5,309 nt of DNA, from NCBI GenBank assembly GCA_030610515.1, contig JAUWRQ010000114.1:1-5309 (forward strand), written 5' to 3'. The notes below the pieces were generated by a model, which made no database searches, was not told the DNA's origin, and saw nothing but the letters and a program-made list of their open reading frames with translations. Below, one piece after another: positions 1 to 4,860 of this stretch. Position 1 is the first letter of the stretch; every line of letters starts with the position of its first letter. Source of the DNA: Candidatus Eiseniibacteriota bacterium. Its GTDB lineage: Bacteria; Joyebacterota; Joyebacteria; Joyebacterales; Joyebacteraceae. The position numbers and the translations under genes were made by a program.

Positions 1-504
1 GGCGCCTGGGGTGGTTCCACGGAAGCGGTGGCCGCGGCGCTGGGTGAAGCCCTGTCCGCGGACGAGTTCTCGGTGGACGTCCAGGCTGCCGGCGACGTCG
101 GCGACCTGGGAGGGTACAGCGCGCTCGTGCTGGGGACTCCGCTCCAGGCGGGTCATCTGCACAGCGGCGTCTACGAGTTCGTCAAGCAGCACCGCGCCGC
201 GCTCGATCAGATTCCGGTCGCTCTCTTTGCGGTGTGCCTTGCAAGAAAGGCCGACACGCCCGAGAACCGGGCCGCCGCGGAGGAGTGCCTCGCCGATCTC
301 TGGGCGACGTATCCCGAGGTGGAGCCGGTCGACGTCGGGTTGTTCGGAGGAGCCGCGCGGCCGCTGGAGGCGGCACGCCAGCGGCTGCCGTTCGCTCGTC
401 GAGTGCGTCACAAGAACATGAAGCCACAGTCCGGCCGCTACGCGGACTGGGACGACGTCGTCGCGTGGGCCGCACGCGTGCGCGACAAGCTCGTCGGGGG
501 CTAG
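1..504 (+). CDS. Flavodoxin-domain protein, 5' end cut off by the window
   Basis: The frame is open from base 1 to a TAG at 502-504 and gives 167 residues, so the true start lies upstream. The first codons read GAWGGSTEAVA, which fits the FMN phosphate-binding loop of flavodoxins (Gly-Ser-Thr followed by a helix). A second conserved stretch, LGTPLQAGHLHSGVYEF (about residues 45-61), matches the 'G-S/T-P-x-x-x-G-x-x-H' region of the Flavodoxin_5/HemG-like group. The C-terminal Trp-rich helix (ADWDDVVAWA) is also usual for these proteins. By family knowledge it would bind FMN and act as a cytoplasmic electron carrier or small quinone/protoporphyrinogen-type reductase. The substrate cannot be read from the sequence, so I do not name it hemG. 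A GTG at 28-30 is in frame but would remove the FMN loop, so it is not the start. Family assignment is fairly sure; function is open. Confidence 0.8.
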   Translation, partial: GAWGGSTEAVAAALGEALSADEFSVDVQAAGDVGDLGGYSALVLGTPLQAGHLHSGVYEFVKQHRAALDQIPVALFAVCLARKADTPENRAAAEECLADLWATYPEVEPVDVGLFGGAARPLEAARQRLPFARRVRHKNMKPQSGRYADWDDVVAWAARVRDKLVGG

Positions 505-527
505 AATCCCCGGGTACGCCTGAACCG

Positions 528-551
528 TGCGCGACGCCGCCGCGTCGCGCA
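528..551 (+). terminator. Perfect 9-bp GC-rich hairpin after the flavodoxin gene
   Basis: TGCGCGACG (528-536) and CGTCGCGCA (543-551) are exact inverted repeats around a CCGCCG loop; the outer loop bases can add one more pair. It starts 24 bases after the flavodoxin stop and about 90 bases before the next promoter candidate, the expected place for a transcription end or mRNA 3' structure. No T-run follows, so it is not a canonical intrinsic terminator. It could be a U-tract-less terminator, a 3'-end stabiliser, or a chance result of high GC. Confidence 0.45.
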
Positions 552-638
552 GCCGATCCAGAAGGCACCACGTGGGTGTGCGCGGGTGCCCTTCCCGATA
601 GAGTCACTCGCCCTGCGGGCATTCAACCGCGGGGCTTG

Positions 639-647
639 TGGTATAGT
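639..647 (+). promoter_or_regulatory. Extended -10 promoter element upstream of the serine hydrolase
   Basis: TGGTATAGT matches the extended -10 pattern TGnTATAAT with a single mismatch, in a GC-rich background where such an AT-rich word stands out. No good -35 box is seen at the usual spacing, which extended -10 promoters can tolerate. Transcription would begin near 654, giving a leader of about 60 bases before the chosen start at 713. The in-frame GTGs at 653 and 656 would then sit at the transcript's very 5' end, which argues against them as starts. Confidence 0.45.
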
Positions 648-698
648 CTGAGGTGGTGGATGCGGCACCCGACGGTCAACGGAACTCCGATCACCGAC

Positions 699-705
699 GG
701 AAGGA
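699..705 (+). promoter_or_regulatory. Ribosome binding site deciding the serine hydrolase start
   Basis: GGAAGGA lies 7 bases before the ATG at 713 and only 1 base before the in-frame ATG at 707. The spacing favours 713, which also places a Lys-Arg pair directly before the hydrophobic signal segment. Confidence 0.55.
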
Positions 706-712
706 CATGCGG

Positions 713-1822
713 ATGAAGCGGTACGCGACCCTGATCTGCCTTCTCGTGGTGACTGGGGCAGCCTGTTGCCAGGCTGCCCCGGTCGGCGAACGGACGGCGA
801 GCCTGATCGGCGAGTTGATGCGGAGCTACGAACGGCAGGGCATGTTCAGCGGTGCCGTGCTCGCTGCTGAGGGCGGCGAGATCGTCTACGAGGAAGCGTT
901 CGGCGATGCCAACCGCGAGCTCAAGGTACCGAACGCTGTCGACACGAGGTTCCGGATCGCGTCGATCAGCAAACCGTTTACCCAGATCCTCATCCTCCAG
1001 CAGGTCGAGGACGGCGCGCTCGATCTCGACGGGTCCATCGCCGATTACCTTCCGCGCTACGAGGGCATCGCGGCCGACAGGATCACGATCGAGCAGCTTC
1101 TGACGCACAGCTCGGGCATCGTGGGCGAGTGGGCGGTCCCGGAACTCGAGCGCATCGAGCGCGTCTACCACTCGCGCGACGAGCTTCTCGAACACATCGC
1201 CGGGTACACCCTCTGGTTCGAGCCCGGCTCCCGCGCCGGATACTCCAACTTCGGGTACTTCCTGCTCGCGGTGATCGTGGAGGAGGTGAGCGGCACGTCG
1301 TACGCCGATCTGCTGGAGGAGAGGATCTGCGCACCGGCCGGCATGGAGAACACGGTGATCGACGTCACCACGCAGCTCATCGAGAGGCGGGCCGCCGGAT
1401 ACCACTACCACGAGGAGCGAGGGTTCGAGAACGCTCCTTTCATCGAGATGTCGTTCGTCTACGGGTACGGGCACCTCTTGTCCACGGAGCGCGACCTCTA
1501 CCTGTGGGAGCGAGCGCTGCGAGCAGGGACGTTCCTCTCGCAAGACTACACCGACTTCGTTCTGGAGTTCGCCGCGGCGCGGGATCCGATCGGGACCTCC
1601 GAGCGCGAGGTCGACGTCGTCCGCTTCGGCGGGAGCGTCAACGGCTTCCTCTGCAGCACGCACAGCTACATGCAGGATGACCGGTTCGTGGTCGTGCTGT
1701 CGAACGCGAAGGACAGAAGCGAGACCATGCTCCCGTCCACGTTCACCGTTGCGAGGAACATCGCCGCGGTTCTGTACGGCCTGGAGTACGAACTGCCCAC
1801 GCGACCCGCAGCGAGCGAGTGA
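713..1822 (+). CDS. Exported serine hydrolase, class C beta-lactamase/penicillin-binding fold
   Basis: The product has 369 residues from the ATG at 713. An N-terminal signal peptide is clear: Met-Lys-Arg, a hydrophobic core to about residue 17, then AACCQAAP. The mature part has the landmarks of the Beta-lactamase (PF00144) family: SISK (S84, K87) as the SxxK nucleophile and base, and YSN (Y177-N179) as the second motif. A 'GHLLSTERDLYLWERAL' stretch is typical of the family. The third motif reads RFGGSVNGF, so Phe305 sits where His or Lys usually stands. Such proteins hydrolyse esters, peptides or amides outside the cytoplasm, and many have no beta-lactamase activity. The substrate is unknown here. 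Cleavage could be by signal peptidase I after A21 or A22. A lipobox ending at C18 (GAAC) is poor because the -3 residue is Gly. The gene touches the HAD gene downstream. The family call is strong; a resistance role should not be assumed. Confidence 0.85.
   Translation: MKRYATLICLLVVTGAACCQAAPVGERTASLIGELMRSYERQGMFSGAVLAAEGGEIVYEEAFGDANRELKVPNAVDTRFRIASISKPFTQILILQQVEDGALDLDGSIADYLPRYEGIAADRITIEQLLTHSSGIVGEWAVPELERIERVYHSRDELLEHIAGYTLWFEPGSRAGYSNFGYFLLAVIVEEVSGTSYADLLEERICAPAGMENTVIDVTTQLIERRAAGYHYHEERGFENAPFIEMSFVYGYGHLLSTERDLYLWERALRAGTFLSQDYTDFVLEFAAARDPIGTSEREVDVVRFGGSVNGFLCSTHSYMQDDRFVVVLSNAKDRSETMLPSTFTVARNIAAVLYGLEYELPTRPAASE
751..784 (+). other. Very strong hairpin inside the signal-peptide codons
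   Basis: Bases 751-765 and 770-784 form a 15-bp stem with a TTGC tetraloop. The inner 11 pairs (755-765 with 770-780) are perfect; the only imperfection in the 15 is a T754-G781 wobble. It covers codons 13-24 of the serine hydrolase, just after the hydrophobic core. No T-run follows, so it is not an evident attenuator. It may slow ribosomes during export, affect mRNA stability, or be a by-product of GC-rich Ala/Gly/Pro codons. The structure is directly visible; a role is inference. Confidence 0.6.
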
Positions 1823-1851
1823 GGGGGCGACGAGACGCCCGGGACGACGAC

Positions 1852-2763
1852 ATGACGGAAGCACGGCGCAGGGTGTACGTGACGGATCTCGACGGCACGC
1901 TGCTCGGCAATGACGCGCGCCTCTCGAGCCGGACCAGGTCGGGGCTCTCCGAGCTGCTCGAGGACGGGCTGCTCCTGACGGTCGCGAGCGCCCGGAGCGT
2001 GGTCGCCATGCAGTCGATCCTGAGCGGCCTCCGACTGCCGCTCCCGGTGGTCGAGTTCAACGGAGCGTTCATCTCCGATCTCGACACGGGACGCCACCTG
2101 GTCACGAACGCGCTCGACGCGAACGTTGCCGGCGGTGCGTACGAGCTCATGCGCTCGGGGGGTGCTCTGCCGTTCGTGTCCGCGTTCGACGGAACCTCGG
2201 ATCGGCTCTACTACTCCGAGATCCGCAACCCGGGCATGGCGTGGTACGTGAACGACCGCCTCGCGAGCGGCGATCGGCGGGTCCGGAGGATCGAAGATCA
2301 GTCCTCCCGGCTCCACGAGCAGGTGGTGTGTCTCACGGCGATCGACGAACCGGACGTTGTGACGAGGCTGCGGGAGGATCTGGTGCGGCGGTTCGGAGAG
2401 GCGGTCTCCGTACGAGCGTTCCGCAACGAGTACTACCCGGGATGGGACTGGTTGACCGTCCATGACGCGGAGGCCAGCAAGGACCGGGCGCTTGCCACGC
2501 TCATCGAGGCCCAGGGACTGGACGGAGCCGAGGTGGTCGCGTTTGGCGACAGCGACAACGACGTCCCGATGTTTCGATTCGCCGACCGGGCGATCGCCGT
2601 GGGCAACGCCTCCGAGGAGCTGAAGGCGCTGGCCGCGGAGGTGATCGGCTCCAACAGCGAGGACGGCGTCGTCGAGTTCCTCGAGGGGGAGTGGAGAGCG
2701 GAGTCGTCGCGTGAGCCGCGGCGGCGCGCCGCTCGCCGGGGAGACGCAAGTGGCAGATCGTAG
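1852..2763 (+). CDS. Cof-type HAD-superfamily phosphatase
   Basis: The product has 303 residues from the ATG at 1852. HAD motif I is DLDGTL with D12 (nucleophile) and D14 (acid/base). Motif II is the VASAR segment with S46 in the place of the usual T/S-G-R. Motif III Lys is K210 (EASKDRAL). Motif IV is GDSDND with D233 and D237, the Mg2+ ligands. The long insert between motifs II and III is the C2-type cap of the Cof/Hydrolase_3 group (PF08282), cytoplasmic phosphatases acting on sugar phosphates, nucleotides, FMN or PLP. The exact substrate cannot be told. A GTG at 1819 shares bases with the preceding TGA, would add 11 charged residues and suggests translational coupling. I prefer 1852 because Cof proteins normally begin a few residues before motif I, but neither start has a good SD. 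The last 20 or so residues are an Arg-rich tail beyond the domain. Confidence 0.85.
   Translation: MTEARRRVYVTDLDGTLLGNDARLSSRTRSGLSELLEDGLLLTVASARSVVAMQSILSGLRLPLPVVEFNGAFISDLDTGRHLVTNALDANVAGGAYELMRSGGALPFVSAFDGTSDRLYYSEIRNPGMAWYVNDRLASGDRRVRRIEDQSSRLHEQVVCLTAIDEPDVVTRLREDLVRRFGEAVSVRAFRNEYYPGWDWLTVHDAEASKDRALATLIEAQGLDGAEVVAFGDSDNDVPMFRFADRAIAVGNASEELKALAAEVIGSNSEDGVVEFLEGEWRAESSREPRRRAARRGDASGRS
2738..2743 (+). promoter_or_regulatory. Ribosome binding site for the small membrane protein
   Basis: GGGGAG lies 6 bases before the GTG at 2750, inside the end of the HAD gene. It selects 2750 over the in-frame GTG at 2711, which has no comparable site and would create a 53-base overlap. Confidence 0.5.
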
Positions 2764-2974
2764 GAGCAGACGTCCGGGGTTTCTGACGGCCATGATGATC
2801 TGCTTCGCCATCGGCGTCCTTGCGTTCACGGGCGCCATCCTTCGGGAGGATGTCGCGGGCAGGGTGGTCTTCGGCGTCGTCTGGACCGCGCTCGGCTTCG
2901 TCTGGCTGGGGCAGTACCTGGGCGCCTTCTCCAGTCGTTCGGTGAGACCGCGGGACGGGCAGGACGCGGGGTAG
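2750..2974 (+). CDS. Small two-helix membrane protein of unknown function
   Basis: The product has 74 residues from a GTG start that overlaps the HAD gene by 14 bases. It begins with an Arg-rich segment (residues 4-8), followed by a hydrophobic helix at about 11-31, a short loop (LREDVAGR) and a second helix at about 38-60 with Trp at 45 and 52. A charged tail follows. By the positive-inside rule the N-terminus, and with two helices the C-terminus, would face the cytoplasm. I do not recognise the family. The overlapping start suggests translation coupled to the HAD gene. High-GC coding bias, a good SD and coherent helices make it a likely real gene, but no function can be assigned. Confidence 0.6.
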   Translation: MADRRSRRPGFLTAMMICFAIGVLAFTGAILREDVAGRVVFGVVWTALGFVWLGQYLGAFSSRSVRPRDGQDAG

Positions 2975-3012
2975 AGACCGCGGACCGGTGAGCACCTGCG
3001 AATCGTCAGACG

Positions 3013-3040
3013 TTGACAAGACTCGGCGCTGGATTAGAAT
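3013..3040 (+). promoter_or_regulatory. Near-consensus sigma70-type promoter for the acetyltransferase
   Basis: TTGACA (3013-3018) is an exact -35 consensus and TAGAAT (3035-3040) has one mismatch to TATAAT, with a 16-base spacer. It is the best promoter in the window and falls directly after the three-gene operon. Transcription should start near 3047, only a few bases before the preferred GTG at 3051. Confidence 0.65.
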
Positions 3041-3050
3041 GGGGGTTCCT

Positions 3051-3647
3051 GTGGAAGGCGCGGCTCTGGACTACTCGCGGTACTTCTGGCAGGGGGAGAA
3101 GGTGCGGCTCCGTCCTCTCCATCTGGATGACGCGGCCCATGCCTTCGCGGGCTCGCTCGACAGCCCTTCGAGGCGCGTCCTTCAGCTCGGCATCGAGCTG
3201 CCGACCTCAGTGGAGGTGCTGAAGAAGGGGCTGGAGAAGTGGGTGGGATGCAGGGACGCGGACGGCGTGGTCATCTTCATCATGGAGACCCTCGAGGGGG
3301 AGAACGTCGGTGGGATCTCCCTCCACACCAGAAGCGAGAAGAACGGGACGTTCAGCTTCGGCGTCGTCACCGACCGCGCCCACAGAGGGAAGGGCTACGC
3401 GGAGGACGCCGTTCGTCTTCTCCTGAGATACGGGTTCCGGGAGCGGCGCTACCAGAAGTGCAACTCCGCCTGTGTGGCGACGAACGAGGCCTCGGTCAGG
3501 TTGCACGAGAACCTCGGGTTCGCGCACGAGGGAAGACGCCGGCGGCAGTGGTTTCTGGACGGCGAGTTCCACGATGACGTTCTCTTCGGCATGACGCGTG
3601 AGGAGTTCGAAGCGCTGGAGAAGGGCCGGGAACCCTCGGAGTCCTGA
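3051..3647 (+). CDS. GNAT-family N-acetyltransferase, RimJ/RimL-like
   Basis: The product has 198 residues from a GTG at 3051. It has the Acetyltransf_3 (PF13302) layout: a WQGEKVRLRPL opening beta strand at about residues 14-24, an FSFGVVTDRAHRGKGYAEDA block holding the acetyl-CoA pyrophosphate-binding loop (RGKGY, 112-116), then NEASVRLHENLGF (145-157), the usual Asn and helix of the GNAT C-terminal half. It should transfer acetyl from acetyl-CoA to an amine such as a protein N-terminus, a small molecule or an antibiotic; the acceptor is not evident. Start choice is uncertain. A GTG at 2988 lies upstream of the promoter's -10 box and lacks an SD. The ATG at 3039 overlaps the -10 box. The GTG at 3051 has GGGGGT 4 bases upstream and fits the compact N-terminus expected for this family. 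It appears to be its own transcription unit. Confidence 0.85.
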   Translation: MEGAALDYSRYFWQGEKVRLRPLHLDDAAHAFAGSLDSPSRRVLQLGIELPTSVEVLKKGLEKWVGCRDADGVVIFIMETLEGENVGGISLHTRSEKNGTFSFGVVTDRAHRGKGYAEDAVRLLLRYGFRERRYQKCNSACVATNEASVRLHENLGFAHEGRRRRQWFLDGEFHDDVLFGMTREEFEALEKGREPSES

Positions 3648-3710
3648 TAGCGCCGCGCCACGCAGTCTTCACGGATGGGACGTCCTGAACCGGAGGCATC
3701 GAGACAACAG

Positions 3711-4415
3711 ATGACCGGGCTTCTTCTCGTACTCGCGTCGATCGCGCTCCTCGACAGCACATCGCTCATCCCTTTCTCCGTCGTGCCGATGGCGGTGATG
3801 CTGGGCGGGAAGCGTCCGGCACCCACCGTGATGGGTTTCCTTGCGGGGATCTTCGTTGTCTACATGGCCGCGGGCGTCCTGCTCTCCTTCGGACTCGACG
3901 CCCTCTTCGACTCACTGAGCGCCTGGGTCAGGCGGTTCTACAGCAGTCCGTACACGTGGGAGCTGCTGCTTCAGATCGCGATCGGCGTGACGATGATCGC
4001 GTTCGGCCGGAAACTGGCTCTCAAGAGAGGCACCGCAACCAAGCGTTCCGCTCCCGAAGCCGTCACGCCGCGCCAGGCGTTCACCTTCGGGGCCGGACTC
4101 ATGCTCGTGGGACTCCCGGGGGCGCTCCCGTACTTCGGAGCCGTCGACCAGATCCTCCGGGCCGACCTGAGCAGTGCCGGGTCCGTTCTCGCGCTCCTCT
4201 TCTACAACTTCGTGTTCGTGGCCCCCCTTGCCGCCCTGCTGATCGTGCGGCTCGTCCTGCCAGGGCGCAGCGAATCGATCTTCCAGCGCGTGGCATCGAT
4301 CGCCGAGCGCTGGGGGCGACGCTTCGCCATCGTCGTGCTGCTGGGACTCGGCATTACGCTCGTGGCCGACGGCATCGGATACCTCTTCGGCTACCCGATC
4401 CTCCCGACCGGCTAG
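3711..4415 (+). CDS. Six-helix membrane protein, GAP/LysE-like transporter family (probable)
   Basis: The product has 234 residues from the ATG at 3711. About six hydrophobic segments are visible, near residues 2-30, 39-62, 83-100, 122-145, 155-180 and 205-228. A charged, disordered loop (about 101-120, with KRGTATKRSAPE) splits it into two halves of three helices. The first helix contains ALLDSTSLIPF, a polar, Pro-broken motif like that of GAP (Sap, sulfolipid-1-addressing protein) and other LysE-superfamily exporters. The second half starts with FTFGAGLMLVGLPGALPYF, a related pattern that suggests the usual inverted two-fold repeat. It would be an inner-membrane exporter or channel; the cargo is unknown. 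An ATG at 3675 is in frame but adds 12 hydrophilic residues before helix one and has no SD. The 3711 start has GGAGG at 3692-3696, a rather long 14-base spacing, so the start is not settled. Confidence 0.75.
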   Translation: MTGLLLVLASIALLDSTSLIPFSVVPMAVMLGGKRPAPTVMGFLAGIFVVYMAAGVLLSFGLDALFDSLSAWVRRFYSSPYTWELLLQIAIGVTMIAFGRKLALKRGTATKRSAPEAVTPRQAFTFGAGLMLVGLPGALPYFGAVDQILRADLSSAGSVLALLFYNFVFVAPLAALLIVRLVLPGRSESIFQRVASIAERWGRRFAIVVLLGLGITLVADGIGYLFGYPILPTG

Positions 4416-4447
4416 CGCTTCACCGGACGGCCCGTGCAGAGGAAGCG
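4416..4447 (+). terminator. Weak inverted repeat after the membrane protein gene
   Basis: CGCTTC (4416-4421), directly after the stop codon, pairs with GAAGCG (4442-4447) across a 20-base loop. There is no T-run and the stem is only 6 bp, so it is at best a weak transcript-end structure. Confidence 0.2.
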
Positions 4448-4498
4448 TCGCCCCGAATGCAGGTGTTCTGAGCGGAGTGGCAGCGTGGCGTGCGCACG

Positions 4499-4507
4499 TG
4501 ATATGCT
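4499..4507 (+). promoter_or_regulatory. Possible extended -10 element upstream of the cupin gene
   Basis: TGATATGCT resembles TGnTATAAT with two mismatches. There is no clear -35 box. Transcription would start near 4514 and give a leader of about 56 bases to the ATG at 4570. It is comparable to the element at 639-647 but weaker. Confidence 0.35.
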
Positions 4508-4532
4508 GTAGATGTCAGTGGGAGAGCGCTCA

Positions 4533-4549
4533 GACGCACAGACTGCGTC
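4533..4549 (+). other. Small hairpin in the cupin leader
   Basis: GACGCA (4533-4538) and TGCGTC (4544-4549) form a 6-bp stem with a CAGAC loop, ending 9 bases before the ribosome binding site. It could modulate access to that site, but a stem this short is common by chance in GC-rich DNA. Confidence 0.25.
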
Positions 4550-4558
4550 GTCGCCCGC

Positions 4559-4565
4559 AGAGGAG
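4559..4565 (+). promoter_or_regulatory. Ribosome binding site for the cupin gene
   Basis: AGAGGAG ends 4 bases before the ATG at 4570. It is the strongest SD-like sequence in the window and fixes the cupin start there, rejecting the in-frame GTG at 4477. Confidence 0.6.
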
Positions 4566-4569
4566 CGGC

Positions 4570-4860
4570 ATGGAGAAGGTCAACGTCCGCGACGCACTCG
4601 CCGGGGTGTCGGACTACTGGTCGCCCGTCGTGCTGGCGGAGCTGAACGGCCAGGAGGTCCGGGTCGCGAAGCTCAAGGGCGAGTTCGTCTGGCACCGGCA
4701 CGAGCACGAGGATGAGCTCTTCCTCGTGATCAGCGGCAACCTCAGAATCGATCTCAAGGATCGATCAGTCGAGCTTGCGGAAGGTGAACTCCTCGTCGTC
4801 CCGAGCACATGCTCGCGCGGGCGCGGGAGCGCGATCCGGAAGGCGACTACCGCAGGGTGA
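4570..4860 (+). CDS. Cupin-domain protein, broken at residue 78
   Basis: The frame encodes 96 residues, but only about the first 78 look like a cupin. The N-terminal part (MEKVNVRDALAG, then YWSPVVLAELNGQEV) and cupin motif 1 are intact: GEFVWHRHEHEDE with H42, H44 and E49 (or the neighbouring H46/E47) as metal ligands, closing at G56. Motif 2 starts normally with EGELLVVP (71-78), but the expected 'x-G-x-x-H' with its metal-binding His is missing. The next residues, STCSRGRGSAIR, are an out-of-frame reading of the methyltransferase sequence that follows and end at a TGA (4858-4860). Intact members of this small single-domain group are roughly 110-120 residues and continue through two or three more strands. 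As drawn, the protein lacks a metal ligand and the end of the barrel and is probably non-functional. Either the gene is truncated in the genome or the assembly joined two loci here. Confidence 0.7.
   Translation: MEKVNVRDALAGVSDYWSPVVLAELNGQEVRVAKLKGEFVWHRHEHEDELFLVISGNLRIDLKDRSVELAEGELLVVPSTCSRGRGSAIRKATTAG

Noticed and set aside
502..507. TAGAAT overlapping the flavodoxin stop as a -10 box
   Set aside because: No -35 element lies at a suitable distance and no gene begins soon after; the hairpin at 528-551 would lie immediately downstream.
755..772. Lipoprotein signal (lipobox) at the Cys-Cys pair of the hydrolase
   Set aside because: The residues before Cys18 are Gly-Ala-Ala, lacking the usual Leu at -3, so a plain signal peptidase I site is at least as likely.
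623..1864. Long antisense frame of 413 codons opposite the serine hydrolase
   Set aside because: It mirrors the hydrolase gene, has no recognisable domain and is explained by high GC in third codon positions, which leaves few stops on the opposite strand.
1666..2838. Long antisense frame of 390 codons opposite the HAD gene
   Set aside because: The composition is low-complexity Arg/Pro/Ser-rich with no domain, and the + strand holds an unmistakable HAD phosphatase.
4477..4569. N-terminal extension of the cupin from the GTG at 4477
   Set aside because: It would include the putative promoter and leader, encodes a basic Cys/Arg-rich stretch unlike cupins, and bypasses the strong SD at 4559-4565.
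4747..4765. 7-bp inverted repeat ATCGATC/GATCGAT within the cupin gene
   Set aside because: It is short, lies within intact conserved codons, and repeats of GATC-type words are common by chance.
4795..4860. Simple one-base frameshift in the cupin gene
   Set aside because: No other frame after 4803 continues the cupin fold; the following sequence is methyltransferase, so an indel error alone does not explain it.
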